The notes under the pieces are model-generated. The model searched no databases, was not told the origin of the DNA, and saw nothing but the letters and a program-made list of their open reading frames with translations. The position numbers and the translations under genes were made by a program. DNA of 64,000 bases from Bacteroidia bacterium (lineage in GTDB: Bacteria > Bacteroidota > Bacteroidia > J057): NCBI GenBank assembly GCA_030430575.1, contig JAUIKF010000019.1, positions 62,001 to 126,000 on the forward strand, read 5' to 3'. Below are positions 11,001 to 26,000 of the stretch, in pieces (within the stretch, counting starts at the first letter, position 1; each line of letters opens with the position of its first letter).

Positions 11001-14000
11001 CTGCTAATGCTGTTTGTGAGGGGACTACATTTGATGCGACGATAAACCACCAGGCTGACCCTGGCACTTTGGCCTTATATTATAGCACGGATGGGAGCTT
11101 AACTCCCGCACAGTTATATGATTTCCCCAATCATGGAGCCAATAATATTGATCCATTATCAACGGCCATCAATCCGATTGCTTTAGCCACAACCACCACC
11201 GTTTCAAGCTTAAATATCTCGACTGCGGGATCTTATACTATCTATGTCATCCTAGCTAATGGAAATACCCAAATTGTTGATCCAGATTGCTTCCCAATGG
11301 CGACCGCGACAATTACCATCAATTCTCCTGCTGAAGCCAATGCAGGGCTAGACGACTCAGTTTGTGGAAATAATAGCTATCAGCTAAATGGAAGTATTGC
11401 TGGAAGTGCTTCCAGTTCGACTTGGTCGACAAGTGGCGATGGCAGTTTTGATAATGTAAATTCTCTGACTGCGGTATATACCCCAGGTACTACCGATCTT
11501 ACCAATGGCACAGTGATGCTTATCCTTTCCACTGATGATCCTCCAGGCGCTTGTTTGGCAGAGACTGATACCATGATATTGACTGTCTATGATCAACCCA
11601 CGGTTGTGGTGACTGCAAGCGATTCTGTCATTTGTGTAGGGGAAATGGTGAAATTGAGCCGGGTTACTTTTGGTGGAGATTTTGGCTCCCCTCCATTTAT
11701 CTGTGTTTGGGATCATGGCCCTACAACCTGCTTCCCCACTGTTTCTCCTACGGTTACTACGGATTACGCCATCACAGTCACAGACAATAATGGGTGCATG
11801 GCAAAAGATACCATTACCATAACTGTCTTAAATTCAAGTGTAGAAATCACCAGTATAATGGTAGGAAATTGTGTGGAAAATGAAGCAACTGTAGCGGTAG
11901 AGGTTGATTGGACAAATGCGCCGGGGGGAAAAGACATAGAAGTCTCCATAGGTCGCGACTTGAAAATTATACCTGCTCCTGCTGTTGGAAATACAGGTTC
12001 ACAGACAGTTACTTTTATGATGCCTGCGGATTCCAGCCAAAACAATAATGCTTATGTAAGATTTAAGGATATTGGATGTGAAGATTACTATACTTATGAT
12101 CTTCCTGGACCTTGTGAACCCTGTCCCCCATTAGCCCCTTCCTACAGTCTCTGGTGCGATAGCTTATCCGTGATGAAAGGAGAAATAGGTGATGGAACCG
12201 GCTTTTCTTATACAATCAATCAAGGGAGTGTGGCTTGTGGATCCATTGTAATGGCATTAACAGGTGCTGGAGGACCCAATGAAGGCAATGGCGGTTCGGG
12301 AGCTGAGTGTCTGTCATGGGGAACCACCTGCCATACACCAGGCACTTATGTGATGAATATCACCTTTGACGAGCCTATCTCAGGATTTATTCCTGTTGTT
12401 TTTGCTGATGGCTTTATTACCGAATGGACGGCTAGTGTCAATGGGCAACCATTTAATATCTCCGATTGGAAGGCACATGGAAACACTACATTAGGTAGTG
12501 GAGGTACGCGCTACCGCAATGTATTTAAAGCCACCGACAACTTCGCATCATGGCTTACCCATACAGATTCTACCTTAGAAGTAACTACTGCTACCCTTAC
12601 CTTTTACACCGAATTTCCTGCTGGATTTAGTCAAACTTACTGTCCACTGGAATTATTCCTTTATGGCAGTTCAGTGGTACCGTGCTGCCCAACTATAGAC
12701 AGCCTTATTGCTGATAGGACGATATGTTCTGGTGACCCAGTTGATTCGCTTGCTGTTTCTACTATTGAGAATCCTGACAGTATCGCTTTTGTCTATTTTG
12801 CTGGTCCTCAATCAGATACCGCTGTCATTTACTCAGGAGGAGTAGGGATCGATACGATTGAAGTAGCTAATAATCCAGATACCATTGCCTTGACAAATGT
12901 GAGCATTCCAGCATTTGTGAACACTGGAAGCCAGCCTGACACTTTCTATGTGTATGCGATCCAATTTCCCACACCAGCAGATGCTGCTTGTAGGCCTTAT
13001 GATGAGATGTTGGTGATTGTGAACCCTGAACCTACATTTACTTTGAGCAAAGTTGATGAGCAAACTTGTCTCGGAAATGATGGCAGTTTGACTCTGGCTG
13101 GATTGGTGAATGGAGCCGTTTATACCTTGACTTATACCTACAATGGTGGTACGCCAACAGTTCTGACTGGGCAAACTGCAAATTCGAGCGGAGAAATAAC
13201 CTTGTCAAACCTTACGCGAGGGGATTACACCGATATTTCAGTTACAAATATGAATGGGTGTACCAATGCGCCTTCTATGAGTGGTGCTTATGATGTGACG
13301 ATTGCCCCTGCTCCTTGTTATCGGATAGGCAATTTGATTTGGGAAGATTTGGATAATGATGGCAATGCAGAAGTAGGGGAGGTGGGGATAAATGGTGTGA
13401 GTGTGCAATTATTTATGGATGATGATGCAGCCCCTGGCGTATCAGCAGGGGATACGCAATTGGATACAGAAATTACGGTTGCAGGTGGATACTATGTGTT
13501 TGATAGTTTAAGTGCGGGAGACTATTATGTGATCATTGGAGATGGTCAAGCGTCGTTAAATGGATTTATCTCTTCTAATAATGGGGAAGAAAATAATCCG
13601 AATTCAGATGGGGATAATAATGATAATGGGGTCAATGAAGTCACCACCCCCCTCGCGGGCGTAGCTTCGGGAATCATTAGCTTAGGTCCTGGCACAGCAG
13701 AACCAACCAATGAGCAAATAAGGTCAGACAATTCTGGAGATGCTGACCTGGGAACTGCTTTGTCGCCTGACAATCAGTCAAACTATACCTTGGATTTTGG
13801 CTACTTTGTGCCCGTCTCAGTGGGCGATACCGCCTTTGTCGATGCGAATAGCAACGGCTTGCAGGATATGGGCGAAGCACCCGTTCCAGGTGTTACGGTT
13901 ACTTTGTATGACAATGCTGGCAATCAGGTGACAACCGATGCTGAGGGCAATGCCATTACAGGCACCACCACTACGGATGCCGATGGGGCTTATCTTTTCG

Positions 14001-17000
14001 ATAACCTACCTCCAGGTAGCTACTATGTAGTCTTTGATGTGAGTACTGCAACCGATGGCAATGCTGCGCTTTACATCGCAACTACCCAAAATGCGAACGG
14101 TGGCACCCTCGATCCTAACGATTCAGATATCGATGCTTTGGGCGTTTCAGATACGACGAACTTCCTGACTTCAGGGGATTCAGACCTGACGCTGGATGCG
14201 GGCTACTTTGTGCCAATCAGCGTGGGCGATACCGCCTTTGTCGATGCCAATGGCAATGGTTTGCAGGATGCAGGGGATGTGGGCATTCCAGGGATTACGG
14301 TTACTTTGTATGACAATACAGGTAACCAAGTGACAACGGATGCTCAAGGCAATCCCATTACTGGCACCACGACCACCGATGCCGATGGGGCTTATCTTTT
14401 TACCAATCTGCCATCAGGCAGCTACTACGTCATCTTTGATGTAAGCACCGCTACCGATGGTAATGCTGCGGACTATGTAGCAACTACTCAAAATGTGAAC
14501 GGCGGTACGCTCGATCCGAATGATTCGGACATTGACGCCTTGGGCGTTTCTGATACGACGAATGTCTTAACCACTGGTCAGTCGGACTTGACTTTGGATG
14601 CGGGCTACTTTGTGCCCGTCTCAGTGGGCGATACCACCTTTGTAGATGCGAATAGCAACGGCTTGCAGGATCTGGGCGAAGCCCCCGTTCCTGGCGTGAC
14701 TGTTACCCTATATGACAATGCAGGCAATCAGGTGACAACCGATGCCGAGGGCAATGCCATCACAGGCACCACCACCACGGATGCCGATGGGGCTTATCTT
14801 TTCGATAACCTACCTCCAGGCAGCTACTATGTGGTCTTTGATGTGAGTGCCGCGACCGATGGCAATGCTGCGCTTTACATCGCCACTACCCAAAATGTGA
14901 ACGGTGGCACCCTCGATCCCAACGATTCAGATATCGACGCTTTGGGCGTTTCAGATACGACCAATTTCCTGAATTCAGGGGATGCAGACCTGACGCTAGA
15001 TGCGGGCTACTTTGTGCCAGTTAGCGTGGGAGATACAGTATGGGTGGATAATAATGGCAATGGTTTGCAGGATGCAGGCGAGCCAGGCTTAGGCGGCGTG
15101 ACTGTCACCCTTTACGATGCCGCCACCAATACGGTAGTAACGACAGATGCCAATGGCGCTACCATTACAGGTAGCACCGTGACGGCTGGTACAGGCCGCT
15201 ATCGTTTTGATAACCTGCTTCCAGGTAGCTATTATGTGGCCTTTGATGTGACAACAGCCACCAATGGCAATCTCTATACAGCCAGCCCACAGGATGCCAA
15301 TGGCAATGCCAATGATGAAGATGATTCAGATGCTGACCCCAATCCCACCAGTGCTACTTATGGTCAAACAGCACCTACCGCCTTCCTGAATTCTGGTGAG
15401 GCGGATACTACGCTGGATGCGGGTTATTATCAGGGACTCAGTTTGGGTGATTTGGTGTGGTTGGATTCTGATGCTGATGGCACCCAAGATGTGGGAGAAC
15501 TGGGCATAGACGGCGTGGTGCTAGGCCTTGAGATGTATGATCCTACGGCGAATGGCGGTGCAGGAGGCTTTGTCCCTGCTACCGATGCTGGAGGGGCGAC
15601 CGTAGCCAATGCCACGACTTCTGCTGGCGGTTTATACAACTTTGGCAACCTGCTACCTGGGGAGTATCGCGTGACTGTTTTGCCCAGTAACTGGCAAGCT
15701 GGGGGGGTATTTGGCCCAGGTGGTGCGCAGGAGGGTGCTGTAGGTACTGCAGGCCAAGGCATGAACGATACCGATAATACCGATGACAATGGGGACCAAG
15801 ACTTTGTGAGCAATCCGCCAGGTGGAGTTGTAGGCAATCCAATAGAATTGGCGGTGGGCCTTGAGCCGATCAACGATGGAGACACCAATCCCAATACCAA
15901 CTTGACGATGGACTTCGGCTTTGCGCGTAATTTGAGCTTAGGCAGCCGTGTATGGTTTGACACCAATAATGATGAACTCCTCAATGGGACTGAAGTAGGG
16001 ATAGATGGTGTATTGGTAGAAGTCTATCGCCATGATGGCATGGGGGGCTACACCTTTATCGAAGATACGTTGACACGAGATGGAGGCTATTACCTCTTCT
16101 CTGACTTGCCAGTAGGAGACTATGTGGTAGTACTCCCTGCGAATAACTTTGCTGCTGGAGCCATCCTGGAAGGTTATTACAGCAGCGGCACGAGCCGCCT
16201 TCCCAATGGAAACTTCAATCAGACAAATGCGCCTGATCCCGATGTTGACCAAACGGATAGTGATGATAATGGAGCCTTTGCCATCACTGGACCATTTTTC
16301 GGGGCTGTGATTTCAGATGAAATCACACTGAACGTACCTAATCCGCTCAATGAGCCAGATGCTTATCCCATTACTTTTACTGATCCAGCTGCTGACAACC
16401 TGGGCGACTATACGGTAGACTTTGGCTTCTACACGATGAGAGCAGGGAATCAGGTATGGAATGATGTGAATAATAATGGCCTATTTGATGGAGGAGAGCA
16501 GCCCTTGGCAGGTGTACCTGTGATCTTACTGGCTGCTGATGGGGTTACTCGGATTGATTCTGTAGGGACCAATAATAGCGGTCGTTATATGTTCAATGGC
16601 CTAGCTGAAGGGGATTACATCATCAAGGTGCGTCCACCAGCAGGCTATGTCAGCAGTACAGGTACGGTAGGGAGCCATACTGGCCCTTATGAACCTGCAC
16701 CCGATGCCGAGACCATTAGTATAAATGATGATGACAATGGTAACAGCACTTTTGCAGGACCCGATTCTGGTTGTGTATTTACGACCCTCTTCAGCCTTAC
16801 CCCTGGTGCTGAGCATCAGGTTCAAGATAACCTTGGGCGGACGAGTGATCGTCGGATTGATTTTGGTCTCTTTGCGCCATTCTCTATCGGTAACTATGTC
16901 TGGAATGACAATGGGCTTGGGACCCTGTGCAATAATGGCCAACACGATACGGGCGAGGCTGGCATAGATGGGGTAGCTATGTGCATTTACCTCGACCCAG

Positions 17001-20000
17001 ATGGCGATGGAGATTTGAGCAATGCTACTCTGATTGCTGATGATACAACTGAAGCAGGGGGATTTTATCTCTTTGATTACCTCGTTGCAGGCAACTATGT
17101 AGTGGAGGTAAAAGCTTCCAACTTTGCCCCAAGCGCAGTCCTCGACTCTATGATTTCGGTGACGGTGACAGAAACCAATCCAAACAATGATGGAGATCAG
17201 AATGACAATGGAATTGATGATCCAGACCGTGTCATAAACGGTATTTTCTCTGGCGTCATAGACCTTAGTGGGAATGAACCCCAACTAGAGACGCCCCTCC
17301 ATCCAACAGATGGAGATGGTACACCTGTGGACATCAACGCCAATATGAGTGTAGACTTTGGCTTTACCCGCCCTGCCTATATCGGTAACTGGGCTTGGGA
17401 GGACCTCAACCGCAATGGCCTACAAGATGCAGGTGAACCTGGCGTAGATGGCATTATCGTTGATCTATTGCCTTGGCCGCCAGATCCCACCATTCCACCA
17501 GCTTCTCGCCCAGCCTTGGCGACAGATACTACCGCAAGTGGTGGCTACTACCTCTTTGAAGTAGCTCCTTGTACTTCCTATTACTTGCGTTTCCGCAACT
17601 TGCCAACAGGGTATGTCTTGACCCAGGACGAAGTAGGTTCCAATGACACCATCGATTCAGATGTAGAGATGGTCAATTTCTTGGCGATGTATGCTACGCC
17701 AAGACCTGGCGAACAAGACACAACTTGGGATATCGGTATCTATTTGCCTACTGCTAGTCTCGGCGATTATGTATGGGAAGATGTGAACGAAGATGGCTTG
17801 CAGGATGTCAATGAGCCTCCTGTACCAGGCGTAAGAGTTGTCCTATACAACTGCCTAGGTGATAGCCTCGATGAGGACTTTACCAATGCCCAAGGCCGCT
17901 ATCTCTTTGATAGCCTTCAGCCTGGAGATTACTACGTCGTCTTTACCGACCTCCCAGTAGGCTATGAAGATTATGTATTTACGGGCAAAGATCTTTTCCC
18001 TGATACCCAAGACTCAGATGCCGATTCGATGACAGGCCAGACGGCATGTACTACGCTGGATCCTGGAGAGGTAGATTTGATGTGGGATGCAGGGATTTAT
18101 GTACCCAAAGCTTCTATTGGCGATCGGGTGTGGGCTGATTTAGATGAAGATGGCGTTCAAGGCCCTGGAGAACCTGGCTACTCCAATATCAAGGTGATTT
18201 TGCATGATTGTACTGGGACGAAATTGGACAGTACTACCACGGACTTCCGTGGGGAATATGAATTCTCGGGCTTATATCCTGGCGATTACTATGTGAGCTT
18301 CTCCGACATCCCATTTGGCCTTACCTTCAGCCCACAAGATGTAAATACGACAACCGATTCTCTAGATAGTGATGTCGACCCAACAGGCAGAACGATATGC
18401 ACCCACTTGGATGCGGGAGAAGATGATCCTAGTTGGGATGCAGGCCTTTACCTCAATACGGCTTCCATTGGCGACCGTGTGTGGTTTGATGACAACGAAG
18501 ACGGTATCCAAGATGCTGGAGAAATGGGCGTGCCTGGTGTTCGGGTTGTCCTTTATAATGGCGCTACAGGTGGCGTTGTAGGCCTCGATACCACAGATGC
18601 AAATGGCCTCTATTACTTTGACGACCTGATACCTGGAGATTATTACATCGGTTTTTCCAATATTCCTTCGGGGTATGTCCTGAGTCCTCAGGACGTGGGG
18701 ATGAATGACTCCATCGATTCAGATGTAGATTCTTTGACTTCCTTTACAGCAGTGACTACGCTTGACCCAGGAGAGGATGATCCCACGTGGGATATGGGGA
18801 TTCATGTAAACCGGGCGAGTATCGGAGATAAAGTTTGGGAAGATTTGGATGAAGATGGAAGACAAGATACAGGAGAACCCGGTGTGATGGGCATAAAAGT
18901 GGTTTTGCATGACTGCACAGGAGCGCGTTTAGATAGTATGTTGAGTGGAATAAATGGCGAATATGTATTTGACAACCTACTTCCAGGCGACTACTATGTG
19001 AGCTTTAATGACTTACCTTCAGGGTATCTTTTTACCGCTCAAGATTCTACTTCAGCTTCTAATAATACCGACTCTGATGCCGACAAGCAGACAGGAGCTA
19101 CGGTGTGTACCACCCTCGATCCTGGAGAAGATGACGACAGTTGGGATGCGGGTATTTATCGTCCCAATGCGAGCCTCGGTAACCGCGTATGGGATGATTT
19201 GGACGAAGATGGGGAACAAGATGCAGGGGAACCAGGTGTGGCAGGAATAAAGGTCATCTTGCATGATTGTACGGGTTTGAAGCTTGATAGCACCGTTACT
19301 GGACCCAATGGTATTTACAATTTTAATGAGCTTCAGCCTGGGGATTATTATGTGAGTTTCCCTCAACTTCCCGTAGGTTACGTCTTCAGCCCGCAGGATG
19401 CGAGTGGGGATGATGCAACGGACAGTGATGCCAATGCCCAAGGAGTGGTGGCTTGCACCACCCTCGACCCAGGTGAAAATGATGATTCACACGATGCGGG
19501 TATTTATTTGCCCAAATCCTCCATCAGTAACCTCGTCTGGAATGACCTCGATGAAGACGGCGTACAAGACGCAGGTGAGCCTGGCGTGCAAGGCGTCAAA
19601 GTCATCCTTCACGACTGTACAGGTGCCAAATTGGATTCTATGCTGACCGATGCCAATGGGGAATACCTCTTCGCCAACCTTACCCCTGGCGACTACTACG
19701 TAAGCTTTGCAGACTTGCCTACAGGCTATGTATTCAGTCCGCAGGATGCGAGTGGCGACGATGCCACCGACAGTGATGTAAACGCCCAGGGCGTGGATGC
19801 TTGCACGACCCTTGATCCTGGCGAAGATGACGACTCACACGATGCAGGCATTTATTTACCCAAATCCTCCATCAGTAACCTCGTTTGGAATGACCTCGAT
19901 GAAGACGGCGTACAAGACCCAGGCGAGCCTGGCGTGCAAGGCATCAAAGTCATTCTTCACGACTGTATAGGCACCAAATTGGATTCTATGTTGACCGATG

Positions 20001-23000
20001 TTAATGGGGAGTACCTCTTTGATGAACTGAACCCTGGCGACTACTACGTCTCCTTTGCGGATATTCCTACAGGCTATGTCTTCAGCCCACAAGATGCCAG
20101 CGGCGATGATGCCACCGACAGTGATGCCAATGCCCAAGGCGTAGATGTCTGCTCGACCCTCGATCCTGGCGAAGATGACGACTCACACGATGCGGGTATT
20201 TATTTGCCCAAATCCTCCATCAGTAACCTCGTTTGGAATGACCTCGATGAAGACGGCGTACAAGACCCAGGCGAGCCTGGCGTGCAAGGCATCAAAGTCA
20301 TTCTTCACGACTGTACAGGCACCAAATTGGATTCCATGCTGACGGATGTTAATGGGGAATACCTCTTTGATAACCTCGCACCAGGCGACTACTACGTGAG
20401 CTTTGCAGGCTTGCCTACAGGTTACGTCTTCAGTCCACAGGATGCGAGTGGTGACGATGCGACCGATAGTGATGTGAATGCGCAAGGCGTAGCCGCTTGT
20501 ACGATCCTCGACCCAGGAGAAAATGACGATAGCCATGATGCGGGTATCTATTTGCCTAAATCTTCTATCAGTAACCTCGTCTGGAATGACCTCGATGAAG
20601 ACGGCATCCAAGACGTAGGCGAGCCTGGCGTACAAGGCGTAAAGGTCATCCTTCACGACTGCACAGGTACCAAACTGGATTCTATGTTGACGGATGTTAA
20701 TGGGGAATACCTCTTTGACAACCTCACGCCTGGCGACTACTACGTGAGCTTTGCAGACTTGCCTACAGGCTATGTCTTCAGCCCACAGGATGCCAGCGGC
20801 GACGATGCCACCGACAGTGATGCCAATGCCCAAGGCGTAGATGTCTGCTCGACCCTCGATCCTGGCGAAGATGACGACTCACACGATGCGGGTATTTATT
20901 TGCCCAAATCCTCCATCAGCAACTTCGTCTGGAATGACCTCGATGAAGACGGCATCCAAGACGTAGGCGAGCCTGGCGTACAAGGCGTAAAGGTCATCCT
21001 TCACGACTGTACAGGCACCAAATTGGATTCTATGCTGACAGATGTTAATGGGGAATACCTCTTTGATGAACTGAACCCTGGCGACTACTACGTCTCCTTT
21101 GCGGATATTCCTACAGGCTATGTCTTCAGCCCACAAGATGCCAGTGGCGATGATGCCACCGACAGTGATGTAAACGCCCAGGGCGTGGATGCTTGCACCA
21201 CCCTCGACCCAGGTGAAAATGACGACTCACACGATGCGGGTATTTATTTACCTAAGACTGCTATTGGCGATAGGGTCTGGGACGACCTCGATGAGGATGG
21301 TATACAGGACGCAGGCGAGCCTGGTGTCCAAGGCATCAAAGTGATCTTGCATACCTGTGCTGGCACCAAACTCGACAGCATGACCACTGATGTCAATGGC
21401 TTGTATACCTTTGATAACCTGGCCCCAGGAGACTACTATGTGAGCTTTGCTGATTTACCTGCTGGGTATTCATTTAGCCCCCAGAATCAGGGAACTGATG
21501 ATACCGCAGATAGTGATGTCGGGGCAAATGGAGCCACCATTTGTACCACCCTTGATCCAGGCGAAAACGATCCTACTTGGGATGCAGGGATTTTCCAGCC
21601 TACTGCTAGTATAGGGGACAAGGTCTGGGAAGATCTCGATGAAGACGGTGTCCAAGACCCTGGCGAGCCAGGCGTGCAAGGCGTAGTCGCATTGCTCTAT
21701 ACCTGTGCGGGTCAGCTGGTCGGCCAGGACGTGACGGACGCTAACGGGGAATACGGCTTTGACGGTCTGCTCTCAGGAGACTACCACGTCGTATTTACCA
21801 ATTTGCCTACAGGCTACACGATCAGCCCAATAGACCAAGGTGGGGACGACGCCACCGACTCTGATGCTGCTGCAAACGGCCAAACGGCTTGTGTACACCT
21901 CGATCCTGGAGAAGATGACACCACAGTAGATGCAGGGATTTATTTGCCCAAAGCAAGCATCGGTAATGTCGTCTTTGAAGACCTCAACCGCGACGGTAAG
22001 CAAACGCCTGGTGAGCCAGGCGTGCAAGGCGTAAAGGTGATAATTCACGATTGTATAGGGACGAAGCTAGACAGTACCACCACCGATGCAAGTGGCATCT
22101 ATGGATTTGATGACCTGGTTCCTGGGGACTATTATGTGAGCTTTGAACTGCCCACGGGTTATTCCTTTAGCCCCAAAGACCAAGGCGGTGATGATGCCAA
22201 GGACAGTGATGCCGATGTAAATGGAGAGACCGTTTGCACGACGCTGGATCCAGGAGAAGACGATCCTACTTGGGATGCTGGGATGTATCAGCCTTTTGCC
22301 TCTATAGGCAATAAGGTCTGGGAAGACCTCGATGAAGATGGCATCCAAGATGCGGGAGAGCCGGGAGTACAGGGAGTGACGGTGACCTTATACGATTGTT
22401 CTGGGGTGTTAATTCGCTCGACGACTACAGATGCCACAGGCCGTTACTTCTTTGGTGGCCTTCCTACTGGGGACTACTATGTCGTCTTTAGCAATCTACC
22501 GTCAGGGTATGTGCTTTCTCCACAAGATGCTGGCGCAGATGATGCGACTGATAGCGACGCTAATCCTAGCGGACAGACAATATGCACCCATCTTAATCCA
22601 GGGGAAAACGACCTGACGTGGGATGCGGGGATTTATTTGCCTAAAGCCTCCATCAGCGACCTCGTATGGGAAGACTTGGATGAAGACGGTGTTCAAGATT
22701 CTGGCGAGCCAGGTGTACAGGGTGTGAAGGTGATCCTTCACGACTGTACAGGCACTAAGCTTGACAGCACGATTACAGATGCCAATGGCAATTACCTCTT
22801 CGATGAACTCACCCCAGGGGACTATTATGTGAGTTTCTCAGACTTGCCCGCAGGCTATGTCTTCAGCCCTCAAGATCAAGGCGGAAATGATGCGCTAGAT
22901 AGTGATGTCAATGCGAATGGGGAAACACCTTGTACCACCCTTGATCCAGGCGAAGATGATGACTCACTGGATGCTGGGATCTATTTACCCAAAGCATCTA

Positions 23001-26000
23001 TCAGTGACCTGGTATGGGAAGATTTAGATGAGGACGGCGTTCAAGATGCTGGTGAGCCAGGCGTCCAGGGCGTGAAGGTGATTCTTCACGACTGTACAGG
23101 CACCAAGCTTGACAGTACCACAACCGATGCCAATGGCAACTACCTATTTGATGAACTCACGCCAGGGGACTATTATGTAAGTTTCTCAGACCTGCCCACA
23201 GGTTATGTCTTCAGCCCTCAAGATCAGGGCGGAAATGATGCTCTGGATAGTGATGTCAATGCAAATGGGGAAACACCTTGTACCACCCTTGATCCAGGCG
23301 AAGATGATGGCTCACAGGATGCTGGGATTTATTTATTCAAGGCCTCTATTGGCGATACAGTTTGGGAAGATTTGGATGAAGATGGCATCCAAGATGCTGG
23401 CGAGCCAGGGGTCCAGGGGGTAACAGTTACCCTTTTTGATGGCACAGGTAGACGCATGGGCCAAACCACAACGGATGCCAACGGCAACTACCTCTTTGAT
23501 AACTTGATGCCTGGCGACTACTTTATCATCTTTAGCAATATGCCTACAGGCTATCTCATCAGTCCCCAAGATCAGGGAGGCAATGATGTGCTGGATTCTG
23601 ATGTCGGGGTAAATGGGCAGACAATAACGACGACCCTTGATCCGGGAGAAAATGATATGACTTGGGATATGGGGATCTATTTGCCCAAAGCCTCCATCAG
23701 TGACCTTGTCTGGGAAGATTTGGATGAAGACGGTGTTCAAGATCTTGGAGAGCCTGGCGTACAAGGCATCAAAGTGATCCTTCATGACTGTACAGGTATC
23801 AAGCTTGACAGTACCACAACGGATGCCAATGGCAACTACCTATTTGACAACCTGATCCCAGGGGACTATTACGTGAGTTTCTCAGACTTGCCGACAGGCT
23901 ATGTCTTCAGCCCTCAAGATCAAGGCAGAAATGATGCGCTAGATAGCGATGGCAATGCGAATGGGGAGACGACTTGCACGACGCTAGGTCCAGGGGAAGA
24001 TGATGACTCACAGGATGCTGGTATTTATTTACCCAAAGCCTCTATTGGCGATACGGTATGGGAAGATTTAGATGAAGACGGCGTCCAAGATGCTGGCGAA
24101 CCAGGTGTCCAAGGGGTGACGGTCACCCTCTTTGATGGTGCTGGCACCCAAGTGGGCCAGACCACGACCGATGCCAACGGCAACTATGTCTTTGATAACC
24201 TCACACCAGGAGACTACTACGTCGTCCTTAGCAACTTGCCCACAGGCTATGTCCTTAGCCCCCAAGATCAGGGCGGAGATGATGCCTTGGATTCTGATGC
24301 AGGGGCGAATGGTCAGACAGTTACGACAACCCTCGATCCAGGCGAAAATGACTTGACTTGGGATGCGGGGATTTATTTGCCCAAAGCTTCTATCAGTGAC
24401 CTTGTCTGGGAGGATTTGGATGAAGACGGCGTTCAAGATGCTGGCGAGCCAGGGGTCCAGGGCCTAAAAGTGATCCTTCACGACTGCACTGGCACCAAGA
24501 TTGACAGTACGACAACAGATGCCAATGGCCTGTATAGTTTTGACAACCTGACCCCAAGTGACTATTATGTGAGCTTTTCAGACTTGCCCGCAGGCTATGT
24601 CTTCAGCCCTCAAGATCAGGGGGGAAATGATGCCCTAGACAGTGATGTCGGTGCTAATGGGGAGACACTGTGTACGACCCTTGATCCAGGCGAAGATGAT
24701 GACTCACAGGATGCCGGTATTTACCTCCCAGATGCCAGCATTGGCGATACGGTTTGGGAAGATTTGGATGAAGACGGTATACAAGATCCTGGAGAGACAG
24801 GCGTTGGAGGCGTTACCGTAACGCTATATAACTGCGCAGGCGTACAGATAGCGCAGACAACCACTGACCTAAATGGCCAATACAGTTTTGATAACCTGCC
24901 TGCAGGAGATTATTATGTCATATTCTCAGGCATCCCAACAGGCTACGTCTTTAGTGCAAAAGACCAGGGCGGAGATGATGCGCTTGACAGTGATGCAGAT
25001 GCTAATGGCGAAACAGATTGTATAAGTGTGAACCCAGGCGAAGATTATGACGACTTAGATGCAGGCATCTCCTTGCCTGATGTGAGCATCGGTGATACCG
25101 TCTGGGAAGACCTCGATGAAGATGGAGTTCAAGATGCTGGAGAGCAAGGGGTACAGGGCATCAAAGTGATCCTTCACGACTGCACAGGTGCCAAGCTTGA
25201 CAGTACAACAACCGATGCCAATGGCTATTATAGCTTTGACAACCTGACGCCAGGCGACTATTACGTGAGCTTCTCAGATCTACCTGTAGGTTATGTCTTT
25301 AGCCCCCAAGATCAGGGGGGAGATGATGCCCTAGATAGTGATGTCAATACAAATGGAGAGACCCTTTGCACGACGCTTGATCCAGGGGAAGATGATGATA
25401 GCCAAGATGCGGGCATTTATTTACCTAAAGCATCTATCGGTGATTTGGTCTGGAATGATCTGGATGAAGATGGCGTGCAGAATGCAGGTGAACCAGGGGT
25501 TCAAGGCGTCACGGTGACCCTATATGATGGTGCGGGTACGCAAGTAGCCCAAACCACAACGGATGCCAACGGCAATTACCTCTTTGACAACCTGACTCCA
25601 GGCGACTACTACGTTGTCTTTAGCAACCTGCCTGCTGGTTATACCCTCAGTCCTCAAGATCAGGGTGGAGATGATGCCCTAGACTCAGATGCAGGGGCAA
25701 ATGGTCAGACGGCCACGACCACCTTGGGGCCAGGAGAAAATGATATGACTTGGGATGCGGGTATTTACTTGCCCACAGGCTCAATCGGTGATACGGTCTT
25801 TGAAGACACTGATGGGGATGGGGTGCAGGATGTTGGTGAAACAGGTATGCCCGGGGTAAGCGTGGACCTCTACAATTGTACAGGGCAATGGGTAGCTCAG
25901 GCTACTACAGATGCCAATGGCAACTACATTTTCGACAACCTGCCTGCTGGGGATTATTATGTGGTCTTTTCAGGCCAGCCTACAGGCTATTTCTTTAGCC

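Noticed and set aside
15430-24436. Long minus-strand open frames within the giant gene (for example 15430-15984, 16601-17284, 20183-20833)
   Set aside because: They mirror the repeat period, have no family features and are explained by the biased codons of the plus-strand repeats.
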